This document shows, piece after piece, positions 1 through 9,410 of a stretch of DNA of 48,062 bases (its first letter is position 1; every line of letters starts with the position of its first letter). The notes under the pieces were generated by a model that saw nothing but the letters and a program-made list of their open reading frames with translations, was not told where the DNA came from and ran no database searches. Position numbers and translations under genes: made by a program. The stretch lies in the NCBI GenBank assembly GCA_026419405.1, contig JANZZL010000020.1, positions 1 through 48,062 on the forward strand, written 5' to 3'. The DNA comes from Paracoccaceae bacterium. Its GTDB lineage: Bacteria > Pseudomonadota > Alphaproteobacteria > Rhodobacterales > Rhodobacteraceae.

Positions 1-1
1 C

Positions 2-694
2 AGCCACATCAGCCGGATCGACCTGATCGGCAAGGACGCGATCAAGCTGCGCGACGGCAAGCAGGTGACCGAGTTCCACGAGGGCATCCTGCCCTGGGCG
101 CTGCGCAACCCGGTGGCCATCGTCTTCGACGAATACGACGCCGGCCGGCCGGACGTGATGTTCGTGATCCAGCGGGTGCTGGAGCACGACGGCAAGCTGA
201 CGCTGCTCGACCAGAACGAGATCATCACGCCGAACCCCTACTTCCGCCTGTTCGCCACGGCGAACACGGTCGGCCTCGGCGACACGACCGGGCTCTACCA
301 CGGGGTCCAGCAGATCAACCAGGCGCAGATGGACCGCTGGTCGATGGTGGCCACGCTCAACTACCTCAGCCACGACGCCGAGGCGGCGATCGTGCTGGCC
401 AAGAACCCGCACTACAACACCGAGAAGGGCCGCCGGACGATCAGCCAGATGGTGACGGTCGCCGACCTGACCCGCACCGCCTTCATGAACGGCGACCTCT
501 CGACGGTGATGAGCCCGCGGACGGTGATCAACTGGGCGCAGAACGCCGAGATCTTCCGCAACGTGGGCTATGCCTTCCGCCTGACCTTCCTGAACAAGTG
601 CGACGAGCTGGAGCGCCAGACGGTGGCCGAGTTCTACCAGCGCTGCTTCGACGAGGAGCTGCCCGAAAGCGCGGCGGCCCAGGCGATGCGCTAG
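2..694 (+). CDS. cobS: Cobaltochelatase AAA+ subunit CobS (5' partial)
   Basis: CobS is the AAA+ ATPase that, with CobT, powers cobalt insertion into hydrogenobyrinic acid a,c-diamide by CobN in the aerobic vitamin B12 pathway (cytoplasm). The frame is already open at base 2 and only the last 230 residues are visible; the family is about 330 residues, so the N-terminus and Walker A lie upstream of the window. Visible parts are the Walker B segment IVFDEYDAG (bases 119-145), the sensor-1-like LFATANTVG, and the MSPRTVINW segment near the C-terminus. The gtg at 65 is internal, not the start. CobT follows on the same strand after 151 bp. The cobN subunit is not in the window. Family assignment is firm. 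Confidence 0.95.
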   Translation, partial: SHISRIDLIGKDAIKLRDGKQVTEFHEGILPWALRNPVAIVFDEYDAGRPDVMFVIQRVLEHDGKLTLLDQNEIITPNPYFRLFATANTVGLGDTTGLYHGVQQINQAQMDRWSMVATLNYLSHDAEAAIVLAKNPHYNTEKGRRTISQMVTVADLTRTAFMNGDLSTVMSPRTVINWAQNAEIFRNVGYAFRLTFLNKCDELERQTVAEFYQRCFDEELPESAAAQAMR

Positions 695-697
695 CGA

Positions 698-735
698 CCC
701 GCCGGCTGCGGACCGGCGGGCGCGGACCGGCGGGC
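698..735 (+). repeat. Hairpin and 14-nt tandem repeat between cobS and cobT
   Basis: Directly after the cobS stop, CCCGCCGG (698-705) and CCGGCGGG (713-720) form a perfect 8-bp stem with a 7-nt loop. The right half of the hairpin is part of a 14-nt unit, GCGGACCGGCGGGC, present twice in tandem (708-721 and 722-735). There is no T-run, so it could attenuate or stabilise the cobS message rather than terminate it. Confidence 0.5.
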
Positions 736-845
736 GCGCCGGGCCCTCTGCGGGATGCGGCAGCACCGCCGCGCCGTCTGCGCAGCGTCACGCGGCAGGG
801 CGCACCCCTTGCCCGGCGGGGGCGCGGGTGCGATATGTTTCGGGC

Positions 846-2717
846 ATGAAGCCAGCCGACAACCCCGCCGATCCGTTCAAGAAGGCGCTCGCCGAGGCCA
901 CCAAGGTCATGGCGAACGACCCCGACCTGACGGTGACCTATTCGGTCGATCCGCCGGGACTCACGGCCGACACGGTGCGGCTGCCGCAGATCAGCCGCCG
1001 GATGACGCGCGACGAGGTGATGATCGCGCGCGGCACGGCCGACGCGCTGGCGCTGCGGCACAGGTTCCACGACACCAGGACGAATGCCCGCTACCTGCCG
1101 CAGGGGCAGATGGCGCGCGAGATCTACGACGCGATGGAGACCGCGCGCTGCGAGGCGATGGGCGCGCGCGACATGCCGGGGACGGCCGGCAACATCGACG
1201 CCAAGATCGCGGCCGAGGCCGAGCGCAAGGGCTACGGTCAGATCACCCGGGCCGCCGACGCGCCGCTGGCGCAGGCGGCCGGATATCTCGTCCGCCACCT
1301 CGCCACGGGCCGGCCGCTGCCGCCCGCGGCGCAGAACGTGATGGACCTCTGGCGCGGCTTCATCGACGGTGCGGCGGCCGGCACGCTGGCGGGCGTGGGC
1401 GAGGTGCTCGCCGATCAGGCGGCCTTCGCCCGGCTCTCCCGGCAGGTGATCCAGGATCTCGGCTACGGCGACCAGCTCGGCGAGGACCCCGACGCCGGCG
1501 AGGACGAGGAGGCCGAGGCCGGGGAGGAAGAGGAGGAACAGGAGAGCCCCGACTCGGCCGGCGAGGAGGAGACCGAGAGCGAGGAGGAGACCGAGCCCGA
1601 CGACGGCCAGGACAGCGAGGAGACGAGCCAGGCGCAGCTCGCGATGGACGAGAGCGCCGAGGTGTCGTTCGACGAGGATGCCGAGATGCCCGAGGGCGAG
1701 GCGCCGCTCGAACCGCCGCCCCCTGCCCCGCATTCCGAGGCCGATCCGAACTACACGGTCTTCACCACCGATTTCGACGAGGAGGTGGATGCCGCCGACC
1801 TCGCCGAACCGGCCGAGCTCGAACGCCTGCGCGCCTTCCTCGACCAGCAGCTCGAGCCGCTCAAGGGGGCCGTCGGGCGGCTTGCCAACAAGCTCCAGCG
1901 GCGGCTGCAGGCGCAGCAGAGCCGCAGCTGGGAGTTCGACCGCGAGGAGGGCATCCTCGACGTCGCGCGGCTCGCCCGGGTGGTGGCCAACCCCACGACG
2001 CCGCTCAGCTTCAAGGTCGAGAAGGACATGGAGTTCCGCGACACCGTGGTGACTCTGCTGCTCGACAACTCGGGCTCGATGCGCGGCCGCCCGATCTCGA
2101 TCGCCGCGATCTGCGCCGACGTGCTCGCCCGCACGCTGGAACGCTGCGACGTGAAGGTGGAGATCCTCGGCTTCACCACCCGCGCCTGGAAGGGCGGCCA
2201 GAGCCGGGAGATGTGGCTGCAGAGCGGGCGGCCGCAGGCGCCGGGGCGGCTCAACGACCTGCGCCACATCGTCTACAAGTCGGCCGATGCGCCCTGGCGG
2301 CGGGCGCGCACGAACCTCGGGCTGATGATGAAGGAGGGGCTTCTGAAGGAGAACATCGACGGCGAGGCGCTGGAATGGGCGCATCGCCGGATGCTGCGGC
2401 GGCCCGAGGCGCGCAAGATCCTGATGGTCATCTCCGACGGCGCGCCGGTGGACGACTCGACCCTCAGCGTGAACCCGGCGAACTATCTCGAGAAGCACCT
2501 GCGCGACGTCATCGCCATGGTGGAGAGGCGCAAGGCCGTCGAGCTGATCGCCATCGGCATCGGCCACGACGTGACGCGCTACTACCAGCGGGCGGTCACC
2601 ATCACCGATGTCGAGCAGCTCGCCGGCGCGATGACGGAACAGCTCGCGAGCCTGTTCGACCGCGATCCGCGGGCGCGGGCACGGTTCCTCGGGCTCGCCC
2701 GGGCAGCGGCGCGCTGA
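846..2717 (+). CDS. cobT: Cobaltochelatase subunit CobT
   Basis: CobT (623 aa) pairs with the AAA+ ring of CobS and links it to CobN for ATP-dependent cobalt chelation in aerobic cobalamin synthesis. The N-terminal ~210 residues are the CobT-specific domain. Residues ~211-290 are a very acidic linker rich in Glu and Asp, typical of CobT and BchD-like subunits. The C-terminal third is a von Willebrand A domain whose MIDAS motif DNSGSMRG gives D407-x-S409-x-S411; ISDGAPVDD is the later MIDAS aspartate loop. I chose the ATG at 846 (MKPADNPAD); an in-frame GTG at 828 would add only MRYVSG. The methyltransferase gene starts 1 bp after the stop, suggesting translational coupling. The call is secure from domain order and from cobS upstream. 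Confidence 0.96.
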   Translation: MKPADNPADPFKKALAEATKVMANDPDLTVTYSVDPPGLTADTVRLPQISRRMTRDEVMIARGTADALALRHRFHDTRTNARYLPQGQMAREIYDAMETARCEAMGARDMPGTAGNIDAKIAAEAERKGYGQITRAADAPLAQAAGYLVRHLATGRPLPPAAQNVMDLWRGFIDGAAAGTLAGVGEVLADQAAFARLSRQVIQDLGYGDQLGEDPDAGEDEEAEAGEEEEEQESPDSAGEEETESEEETEPDDGQDSEETSQAQLAMDESAEVSFDEDAEMPEGEAPLEPPPPAPHSEADPNYTVFTTDFDEEVDAADLAEPAELERLRAFLDQQLEPLKGAVGRLANKLQRRLQAQQSRSWEFDREEGILDVARLARVVANPTTPLSFKVEKDMEFRDTVVTLLLDNSGSMRGRPISIAAICADVLARTLERCDVKVEILGFTTRAWKGGQSREMWLQSGRPQAPGRLNDLRHIVYKSADAPWRRARTNLGLMMKEGLLKENIDGEALEWAHRRMLRRPEARKILMVISDGAPVDDSTLSVNPANYLEKHLRDVIAMVERRKAVELIAIGIGHDVTRYYQRAVTITDVEQLAGAMTEQLASLFDRDPRARARFLGLARAAAR

Positions 2718-2718
2718 G

Positions 2719-3363
2719 ATGGCCGCACCGCCTCCCGCACCCGGCACGGGCAGCCGGCCTCGCGTCCTGAACCTCGGCGGCGGCGACCGCGGCATCGCGA
2801 TCCCCGCCTACTATGCCGGGTTCGAGCAGGTGCTGGTGGACATCGACCCCGCCGTGAAGCCCGACCTGCTGATCGACGGCCGCGAACTCGGCCGGCTCGA
2901 ACCCGGCCAGGCCGATGCGGTCTACTGCTCGCACAACCTCGAGCACTACCATGCCCACGAGGTGCCGACGGTGCTCGAGGGCATCATGCACGTGCTCAAG
3001 CCCGACGGCTTCGCCGACATCCGCGTGCCCGACATGGGCCAGCTCATGGCAGAGGTCGTCCGGCGCGGGCTCGACATCGAGGACGTCATCTACACCGCCG
3101 GGGTCGGGCCGGTCAGGGTGCGCGACGTGATCTACGGCTACGGGCCGCAGATCGCCCGGTCGGGTGCCGACCACTACGCCCACCGGACCGGCTTCACCGA
3201 GAAGTCGCTCGCGAAGGCGCTGGTGCTCGCCGGCTTCGGCTATGTCCTGCGCCGGCCGGGGCGGGTTCTGGAGCTCTCGGTGCTCGCCTTCCGCGCCGTG
3301 CCGACCGAGGCGCAGAAGCGGCTGCTGAACCTGCGCCGGCCGATCAACCTCCTCCTGCGCTGA
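2719..3363 (+). CDS. Class I SAM-dependent methyltransferase-like protein
   Basis: This 214-residue protein has a Rossmann methyltransferase pattern: motif I as VLNLGGGDRG (residues ~15-24), an acidic strand end LVDIDP, and the post-II segment YCSHNLEHYHAHEV, followed by HVLKPDGFADIRVPD, as in Methyltransf_11-type enzymes. The substrate cannot be read from the sequence. It starts 1 bp after the cobT stop and ends 17 bp before the aminopeptidase, so it probably belongs to the cob transcript, but no standard cobalamin methyltransferase (CobA, I, J, M, F, L) resembles it. It has no signal peptide or membrane segment. The fold is likely; the function is open. Confidence 0.75.
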   Translation: MAAPPPAPGTGSRPRVLNLGGGDRGIAIPAYYAGFEQVLVDIDPAVKPDLLIDGRELGRLEPGQADAVYCSHNLEHYHAHEVPTVLEGIMHVLKPDGFADIRVPDMGQLMAEVVRRGLDIEDVIYTAGVGPVRVRDVIYGYGPQIARSGADHYAHRTGFTEKSLAKALVLAGFGYVLRRPGRVLELSVLAFRAVPTEAQKRLLNLRRPINLLLR

Positions 3364-3380
3364 ACCGACCGGGGCCGCAG

Positions 3381-5186
3381 ATGTTCCAGACCTTCGAGAC
3401 CTCCGCGCGCCCCGAGCAGGGCCCGCCCCGGATCGCGGCGCTGCGCGCGGCCTTCGCCGAGGCAGGCTACGACGCCTTCATCGTGCCCCGCGCCGATGCG
3501 CATCAGGGCGAATACGTCACCGAACGCGACGCGCGGCTCGCCTGGCTCACAGGCTTCACCGGCTCGGCCGGCTTCGCCATCGTCACCCGCGACCGCGCCG
3601 CGCTGTTCGTGGACGGACGCTACCGCGTGCAGGCGCGCGCCCAGGTCGATACCTCGGTGCTCGTGCCGGTGAACTGGCCCGAGACCAAGCCGGGCGACTG
3701 GCTCCGGCAGGCGCTGCCGGGCGGCGGCAGGGTGGCCTACGACCCCTGGCTGCACACCCGCGACGAGATCGACGCGATCGAGCGTTCGCTTGAAGGAAGC
3801 GGCATAACCCTCCACCACTCCGAGAATTTCGTCGACGCGATCTGGCAGGACCGGCCGCCGCCGCCGCAGGCCGCGGTCACCGTGTTCCCCGAGGCGATCG
3901 CCGGCGCGAGCGCTGCCGAGAAGCGGGCGGCGGCGGCGGCGGCGCTCTCCGAGGCGGGGCATGACGCTGCGGTGCTGACGCTGCCCGACGGGATCAACTG
4001 GCTGCTGAACATCCGCGGCGCGGACATTCCCCGCAACCCGGTCGCGCAGGCTGATGCGATCCTGCATCGCGACGGCCGCGTCACGCTGTTCATCGACCCC
4101 GCGAAGCTCTCCCGGGAGGTGCGCGCCCATCTGGGCGAGGCGGTGACGGTGCGGCCGCCCGAGGACTTCGCCCCCGCGCTCGCCGATCTCGCGGGAACGG
4201 TGCGCATCGACCGCGCCAGCGCGCCGGTCGCCGTCTCGTCCATCGTCTCGGCCAGCGGCGCGACCGTCGCCTGGGGCCGCGACCCCACGGTGCTGCCCAA
4301 GGCGCGCAAGACCGCGGCCGAGCTCGCCGCGACCACCGAGGCGCATCTGCGCGACGGCGCCGCGATGGCCGAGTTCCTCGCCTGGTTCGATGCCGAGGCG
4401 CCGGGCGGGCGGCTCACCGAGATCGACGTGGTGACCCGGCTCGAGGCCTTCCGGCGGGCGACGGGCGCGCTGCGCGAGATCAGCTTCGAGACGATCTGCG
4501 GCACAGGCCCGAACGGCGCCCTGCCCCATTACCGGGTGACGACCCAGAGCAACCGGCGGCTCGAACCCGGCCAGCTCGTGGTGATCGACTCGGGCGGCCA
4601 GTATCCCGACGGGACCACCGACATCACCCGCACCCTTGCGGTCGGCGCGGCGGGTGAGGAGGAACGGCGCTGCTTCACCCGCGTGCTCAGGGGCATGATC
4701 GCGATCAGCCGGCTGCGCTGGCCGAAGGGCCTCGCGGGGATGCATCTCGACGCGATCGCGCGCTATCCGCTCTGGCTTGCCGGACAGGACTACGACCACG
4801 GCACCGGCCACGGCGTCGGCGTCTACCTCTCGGTGCACGAGGGGCCGCAGCGGCTCTCGCGGATCTCGGACGTGCCGCTCGAGCCCGGCATGATCCTGTC
4901 GAACGAGCCCGGCTACTACCGCGAGGGCGCCTTCGGCATCCGCATCGAGAACCTCGTCGTGGTGGAACCCGCCCCGCCGCTGCCCGGCGCCGACGAGCGC
5001 GAGATGCTGGCCTTCCGCACCCTGACCTTCGCGCCGATCGACCGCGGGCTGATCGTTCCCGGCATGCTCTCGGCCGAGGAGCGCGCCTGGCTCGATGCCT
5101 ACCACGCCGAGGTGCGCGCAAAGCTCTCGCCGCGCGTCTCGGAGCCGACGCGCGCCTGGCTCGAACGCGCCACCGCGCCGCTGTGA
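3381..5186 (+). CDS. Xaa-Pro aminopeptidase (M24B family, long form)
   Basis: This 601-residue aminopeptidase P releases N-terminal residues that precede proline. It has the long three-domain layout of eukaryotic-type XPNPEP1 rather than the ~440-residue E. coli PepP: two creatinase-like N-terminal domains (about 1-300), then the pita-bread catalytic domain. The dinuclear metal ligands are all present: D403 and D414 in IDSGGQYPDGTTDITRT, H477 in GTGHGVG, E509 in SNEPGYY and E523 in RIENLVV. It has no signal peptide, so it is cytoplasmic. The ATG at 3381 lies 18 bp after the methyltransferase stop with a GGGGC-type weak ribosome site, so it may share the upstream transcript. The family call is firm; peptide preference is inferred from the family. 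Confidence 0.93.
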   Translation: MFQTFETSARPEQGPPRIAALRAAFAEAGYDAFIVPRADAHQGEYVTERDARLAWLTGFTGSAGFAIVTRDRAALFVDGRYRVQARAQVDTSVLVPVNWPETKPGDWLRQALPGGGRVAYDPWLHTRDEIDAIERSLEGSGITLHHSENFVDAIWQDRPPPPQAAVTVFPEAIAGASAAEKRAAAAAALSEAGHDAAVLTLPDGINWLLNIRGADIPRNPVAQADAILHRDGRVTLFIDPAKLSREVRAHLGEAVTVRPPEDFAPALADLAGTVRIDRASAPVAVSSIVSASGATVAWGRDPTVLPKARKTAAELAATTEAHLRDGAAMAEFLAWFDAEAPGGRLTEIDVVTRLEAFRRATGALREISFETICGTGPNGALPHYRVTTQSNRRLEPGQLVVIDSGGQYPDGTTDITRTLAVGAAGEEERRCFTRVLRGMIAISRLRWPKGLAGMHLDAIARYPLWLAGQDYDHGTGHGVGVYLSVHEGPQRLSRISDVPLEPGMILSNEPGYYREGAFGIRIENLVVVEPAPPLPGADEREMLAFRTLTFAPIDRGLIVPGMLSAEERAWLDAYHAEVRAKLSPRVSEPTRAWLERATAPL

Positions 5187-5263
5187 TCAGGTGGCCGCGG
5201 CCATGCCGGTCATGGACCTGTCGCGCGCGGCGCGTTACGTAGGGGGTGCAAAGGGAGAGGGCC

Positions 5264-5605
5264 ATGGCCGATCACATCACGATCCGCAGGGCGCCGGGGA
5301 CGTGGGTCGTGCGCGCGGCCGGCAACGTCGTGGGCGAGAGCGCCCGTGCGCTCGAACTCGCCGAGGGAAGCCTGCCCCCCGTGATCTACTTTCCGCGCGC
5401 GGACATCGCCATGCCGTTCCTCGAGCGCACCGCGCGGAAGACGGCCTGCCCCTGGAAGGGCGAGGCCAGCCACTATTCCATCGTGACCGGCGCGGGAACG
5501 ATCACCGATGCCGCCTGGTCCTACGAGACGCCGAAGGACGCGGTCGCGCGGATTGCGGGCCATCTTGCCTTCTCCCCCGAGAAGGTGACGGTGGAGCGGC
5601 TCTAG
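5264..5605 (+). CDS. DUF427 family small protein
   Basis: This 113-residue soluble protein matches the DUF427 (NTP_transf_9, PF04248) pattern: VIYFPRADI, then CPWKGEASHYSI, then AAWSYETPKDA and a C-terminal segment ending in EKVTVERL. The biochemical role of the family is not established. The ATG at 5264 (MADHITIRR) is preceded by aaagggagagg as ribosome site; a GTG at 5246 would add six residues and is less likely. It lies 77 bp after the aminopeptidase and 84 bp before gap, all on the same strand. Nothing in the neighbourhood assigns a function. Confidence 0.85.
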   Translation: MADHITIRRAPGTWVVRAAGNVVGESARALELAEGSLPPVIYFPRADIAMPFLERTARKTACPWKGEASHYSIVTGAGTITDAAWSYETPKDAVARIAGHLAFSPEKVTVERL

Positions 5606-5611
5606 CAAAGG

Positions 5612-5640
5612 TTTACAGGACCGGGCGTCGGCGGTAACGA
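5612..5640 (+). promoter_or_regulatory. Possible gap promoter
   Basis: TTTACA (5612-5617) and TAACGA (5635-5640) are separated by 17 bp just after the DUF427 stop and upstream of gap. The -35 is a fair match and the -10 a poor one. Suggested by position; not strong. Confidence 0.25.
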
Positions 5641-5654
5641 GCGGTCCGCAGGCC

Positions 5655-5673
5655 GGCGCCCGGACCGGGCGCC
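5655..5673 (+). other. Hairpin in the gap leader
   Basis: GGCGCCCG (5655-5662) and CGGGCGCC (5666-5673) form a perfect 8-bp stem with a 3-nt loop just before the gap ribosome site AAAGGAG. It may terminate the upstream DUF427 message or shape the gap 5' leader; there is no T-run, so I do not call it a terminator. Confidence 0.5.
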
Positions 5674-5689
5674 AGAAAGGAGATCCGGA

Positions 5690-6691
5690 ATGGCTGTGAA
5701 GGTTGCGATCAACGGGTTCGGCCGGATCGGGCGCAACGTTCTGCGCGCGATCATCGAGTCGGGGCGCAGGGATATCGAGGTCGTGGCGATCAACGATCTC
5801 GGACCCGTCGAGACCAATGCGCACCTGCTGCGCTACGACAGCGTGCACGGCCGCTTTCCCGCCGAGGTGAAGGTGAAGGGCAGCACGATCGACGTGGGCC
5901 GCGGCCCGATCGAGGTCACGGCGATGAAGAACCCCGCCGACCTGCCGTGGAGCGGGGTGGACGTGGTGATGGAATGCACCGGCATCTTCACCTCGAAGGA
6001 GAAGTGCCAGCCCCATCTCGAGAACGGCTCGCGCCGGGTGCTGATCTCCGCCCCCGGCGACGGGGCCGACAGGACGGTGGTCTACGGCGTCAACCACGAG
6101 ACGCTGACCAAGGACGACATCGTGGTCTCGAACGCCTCCTGCACCACGAACTGCCTCGCGCCCGTCGCCAAGGTGCTGAACGACGCCATCGGCATCGAGA
6201 AGGGCTTCATGACCACGATCCACAGCTACACCGGCGACCAGCCCACGCTGGACACGATGCACAAGGATCTCTACCGCGCCCGCGCCGCGGCGCTGAGCAT
6301 GATCCCCACCTCGACCGGCGCGGCCAAGGCCGTGGGCCTCGTGCTGCCCGAGCTCAAGGGCAAGCTCGACGGCGTGGCGATCCGCGTGCCCACGCCGAAC
6401 GTCTCGGTGGTGGACCTCGTCTTCGAGGCGAAACGGGACACCACGGTCGAGGAGGTCAACGAGGCGATCCGCGCCGCCGCGCAGGGCCACCTGCGCGGGA
6501 TCCTCGGCTACACCGAGGAGAAGCTCGTCTCCTCCGACTTCAACCACGATCCGCATTCCTCGGTCTTCCACATGGACCAGACCAAGGTGATGGACGGCCG
6601 CATGGTCCGCATCCTGTCGTGGTACGACAACGAATGGGGCTTCTCCAACCGGATGAGCGACACCGCCGTCGCCATGGGCAAGCTCATCTGA
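5690..6691 (+). CDS. gap: Glyceraldehyde-3-phosphate dehydrogenase, type I
   Basis: This is the phosphorylating, NAD(P)-dependent enzyme that interconverts glyceraldehyde 3-phosphate and 1,3-bisphosphoglycerate in glycolysis and gluconeogenesis. At 333 residues it has standard length. The Rossmann signature is [10 protein letters not shown] at residues 6-15, the catalytic Cys151 sits in the signature ASCTTNC, and the [10 protein letters not shown] segment carries the catalytic His. The C-terminal [12 protein letters not shown] is intact. A strong ribosome site, AAAGGAG, lies 7 bp before the ATG. A hairpin precedes the ribosome site and another follows the stop, so gap may be transcribed alone. 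Enolase lies 22 kb away. Call is certain; cofactor preference is not resolved. Confidence 0.98.
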   Translation: MAVKVAINGFGRIGRNVLRAIIESGRRDIEVVAINDLGPVETNAHLLRYDSVHGRFPAEVKVKGSTIDVGRGPIEVTAMKNPADLPWSGVDVVMECTGIFTSKEKCQPHLENGSRRVLISAPGDGADRTVVYGVNHETLTKDDIVVSNASCTTNCLAPVAKVLNDAIGIEKGFMTTIHSYTGDQPTLDTMHKDLYRARAAALSMIPTSTGAAKAVGLVLPELKGKLDGVAIRVPTPNVSVVDLVFEAKRDTTVEEVNEAIRAAAQGHLRGILGYTEEKLVSSDFNHDPHSSVFHMDQTKVMDGRMVRILSWYDNEWGFSNRMSDTAVAMGKLI

Positions 6692-6716
6692 CATTTCGGT
6701 CCTGAAACGAAAGTTC

Positions 6717-6741
6717 GGCCCGGCGCCCCGTGTGCCGGGCC
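6717..6741 (+). terminator. Probable gap terminator
   Basis: GGCCCGGC (6717-6724) and GCCGGGCC (6734-6741) form a perfect 8-bp stem with a 9-nt loop, 25 bp after the gap stop. No T-run follows, so termination may be weak or need Rho. Confidence 0.5.
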
Positions 6742-6765
6742 GGGTCGCATGTTATCTGCGGTCTC

Positions 6766-9300
6766 ATGGAGATCGCGGTCGCCGTCAGCCTCATCGCCAC
6801 GCTGTTCGTCGTCGTCGCCCTGAGCGAGCTGGCGTCGGAGCGGCTGGCCGTGCCCTTCACGGTGATTCTCGCCGCCATGGGCATCCTGATCGGCGCGGGG
6901 GCGACCTTCTTCTGGCGCACCGAGCTGACCGACGCGCTGAACCCGGTGGCGCTGGCGATCCTCCAGTTCCCGATCCGGGCGAGCGCCTTCCTCTACGTGT
7001 TCCTGCCGACGCTGGTGTTCCAGGTGGCGCTGTCGCTCAACGCGCGCCGGATGCTCGACGACTGGGTGCCGATCCTGACGCTCGCCGTGGTCGCGGTGGC
7101 GGTGGCGACGCTGATGGTGGGGGCGGCGCTGGTCCCGGTTTCGGACCTGCCGCTGATGGCCTGCCTGCTGATCGGCGCGATCGTCTCCACCACCGACCCT
7201 TCGGCGGTGGTCTCGGTGTTCCGCGCGCTGCCCGCGCCGCAGCGGCTCGCGCGGATCGTCGAGGGCGAGAGCCTGCTCAACGACGCCGCGGCGATCGCGC
7301 TCTTCGGGCTGTTCCTCGGCTTCGTCTCGCGCGCCGCCGAGGACCCCGAACTCGGGCCCGCGATCGCCGCCTTCCCCTGGCTGCTGCTTGGCGGCGTGGG
7401 CGCGGGCGGGCTCGCCGGCCGGGCGGCGCTGGAGCTGATGGCGCGGATGCCGGCCCATCCGCTCGCGCAGATCTCGGTCAGCGTCGCCCTGCCCTACCTG
7501 TCCTACATCGGCGCCGAGCGGCTGCTCGGCGTCTCGGGCGTGGTGGCGGTGGTCGCCGCCGGGCTCACGCTGAACCTGCTCGCGCCCGGTCGGCTGCGCC
7601 CGGCGACGATGGCCAAGCTGCGCGACACCTGGGATCTCCTCGCCCACTGGGCGGGGGCCTTCATCTTCATCCTCGCCGCGCTGTTCATCCCGCGGCTGCT
7701 GGAGCGGGCCGAGGCCTCGGACCTGCTGCTGATCGCGGTCACCGTGGCCGCGGCGCTGGCGGCGCGGGTGGTGATCCTCTTCGGCCTGCTGCCGCTCCTC
7801 TCGGCGGCCCGCCTGTCGCCGAAGGTGGAACGGCCCTACCGGGTGGCGATCCTCTGGGGCGGGCTGCGCGGTGCGGTCACGCTCGCCCTGGCGCTTGCGG
7901 TCACCGAGAACCTGACCATCGATTTCGAGATCCGCCGCCAGGTCGGCATCGTCGCCACGGGCTTCACCCTCTACACGCTGATCGTGCAGGGGATGACGCT
8001 GCGCCCGCTGATCCGCCGGCTGGGGCTCGACCGGCTCAGCCCGATCGACGCGGCGCTCGGCGACCAGGTGGTGGCGGTGGCGCTCCAGTCGGTGGGCGAC
8101 CGGGTGAACGAGGCGGCCCGCGGCCTCGGGCTCTCGGCCGAGGTGAGCGAGGCCGAGCAGGCGGGCATCCGCAAGCGGCTCGACGCGGCGCGCCAGAGGG
8201 CGGACGAGGGCAGCGAGATCCTCGACCGCGACCGCATCACGCTCGGCCTCGTCGCCCTGGCCGGACGCGAGCGCGAGCTGATCCTCGACCTGTTCCGGCG
8301 CGACATCATCGAGGAAGAGCTGGCGCAGATCCTGCTCGACCGGGCCGATCGCCTCGCCGAGCGCACGCGGGTCGGCGGGCGCGGCGAATACCGGGCCGTG
8401 GCCCGGCGCAACATCGAGCGCACGCGGGCGGACCAGATCGCCGAATGGCTGCACAACCGGCTGGGCATCTCCGGCCCCCTGCGCCGGCGCACGGCGCGGC
8501 GGCTCGAGGTGCTGCTCGCCGAACGGATGGTGCTGGGCGAGCTGCACGGGTTCATCGATTCCCGGATCAGCGCCCTTTACGGTGCGCGCGTGTCCGAGCT
8601 GCTGCACGAGCTCCTGGAGCGGCGCATGACCGAGGCTGCGGCCGCGCTCGAGGCGCTGCGCCAGCAGTTCCCGAACCACACCGCCGAGATGGAGCGCTGG
8701 CTCATCCGGCGGACCGCGCTGCAGCTCGAGGAGCGCGAATACGAGGCGCTCACGGCCGAGGGCCTGATCGGGCCGGAGCTGCGCGCCTCGCTTGCCGCCG
8801 AGATCGCCCAGCGCCGCGCCGCGCTGGCCCGGCGGCCGCGGCTCGACCTCCGGGTGGGGCGCGCCGACCTCGTGCGCTGCTTTCCGTTCTTCGCCGACAT
8901 GGAGGAACCCCAGCTCCGCCACCTCGCCAGGGCGCTTCGCACCGTCTATGTCCGCCCCGGCAGGGTGCTGATCCCGCGGGGGACGCAGCCGCGCCAGGTG
9001 GGCTTCATCGTCTCGGGCGCCGTCGAGGCGATTCCCGCCTCGGGCGAGCCGCGGCGCCTCGGCCCCGGCGAGATGATCGGGCACTTCTCGCTGCTGTCGC
9101 GCAGCCCGGCGCAGGCCGAGGTGCGCGCGGTGATCCCGACGACGCTCCTCGTGCTCGACGAGGCGCGGTTCCTCGCCCTGCTCGACAGGCACGAGGGCCT
9201 GCGCGCCGCGATCCTCGCCAATGCCGAGCGGCGGGGCCTGAAGCTCGACCTTCCCGCGCCGGGCGCGGCGCGCGCGCTGCGGCGCGCCGCCGCCCGCTAG
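6766..9300 (+). CDS. NhaP-type cation:proton antiporter with C-terminal cNMP-binding-like domain
   Basis: This 844-residue inner-membrane protein begins with a CPA1 (NhaP-type) Na+(K+)/H+ exchanger domain of about 12 membrane segments (residues ~1-430). The family signatures TTDPSAVVSVFRAL and EGESLLNDAAAIALF carry the ion-path Asp residues. A long charged helical region follows (about 440-700). Residues ~705-805 look like a cyclic-nucleotide-binding/Crp-type beta-roll: FPFFADMEEPQLRHLARAL, VRPGRVLIPRGTQP, VGFIVSGAVEAI, GEMIGHFSLLS. The phosphate-binding cassette is not obviously complete, so ligand binding is uncertain. I chose the ATG at 6766 (MEIAVAVSL) over an upstream TTG/GTG extension because it starts at the first membrane segment. 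It likely controls pH or Na+/K+ balance, gated by the C-terminal domain. Confidence 0.9.
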   Translation: MEIAVAVSLIATLFVVVALSELASERLAVPFTVILAAMGILIGAGATFFWRTELTDALNPVALAILQFPIRASAFLYVFLPTLVFQVALSLNARRMLDDWVPILTLAVVAVAVATLMVGAALVPVSDLPLMACLLIGAIVSTTDPSAVVSVFRALPAPQRLARIVEGESLLNDAAAIALFGLFLGFVSRAAEDPELGPAIAAFPWLLLGGVGAGGLAGRAALELMARMPAHPLAQISVSVALPYLSYIGAERLLGVSGVVAVVAAGLTLNLLAPGRLRPATMAKLRDTWDLLAHWAGAFIFILAALFIPRLLERAEASDLLLIAVTVAAALAARVVILFGLLPLLSAARLSPKVERPYRVAILWGGLRGAVTLALALAVTENLTIDFEIRRQVGIVATGFTLYTLIVQGMTLRPLIRRLGLDRLSPIDAALGDQVVAVALQSVGDRVNEAARGLGLSAEVSEAEQAGIRKRLDAARQRADEGSEILDRDRITLGLVALAGRERELILDLFRRDIIEEELAQILLDRADRLAERTRVGGRGEYRAVARRNIERTRADQIAEWLHNRLGISGPLRRRTARRLEVLLAERMVLGELHGFIDSRISALYGARVSELLHELLERRMTEAAAALEALRQQFPNHTAEMERWLIRRTALQLEEREYEALTAEGLIGPELRASLAAEIAQRRAALARRPRLDLRVGRADLVRCFPFFADMEEPQLRHLARALRTVYVRPGRVLIPRGTQPRQVGFIVSGAVEAIPASGEPRRLGPGEMIGHFSLLSRSPAQAEVRAVIPTTLLVLDEARFLALLDRHEGLRAAILANAERRGLKLDLPAPGAARALRRAAAR

Positions 9301-9348
9301 CCCGGCCGGCTTGCGCCGGACGCATGGCGGCCCTGCCCCCGCTCCGGG

Positions 9349-9363
9349 TTGATAGCGCTAACG
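9349..9363. promoter_or_regulatory. Imperfect palindrome upstream of the DUF1127-like gene
   Basis: TTGATAGCGCTAACG contains the perfect palindrome TAGCGCTA (9353-9360), 48 bp before the small gene's ATG. Its CG-centred shape resembles operators of LacI-family regulators. The TTGATA could equally serve as a -35 element. No regulator gene sits nearby. Confidence 0.3.
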
Positions 9364-9410
9364 AAACCCCCATCCTCATGGGCGAGGCAGACGACCCGAA
9401 GGAGGGAACC

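Noticed and set aside
695-845. Cobalamin riboswitch near cobT
   Set aside because: No B12-box-like sequence; the gap holds only a hairpin and a 14-nt tandem repeat, and it lies inside the operon.
528-2795. Long minus-strand open frame opposite cobT
   Set aside because: Low-complexity Arg/His/Leu/Ala translation antisense to a clear gene; a by-product of very high GC, without family motifs.
5210-6694. 494-codon minus-strand frame opposite gap
   Set aside because: Antisense shadow of gap and DUF427, with no family signature.
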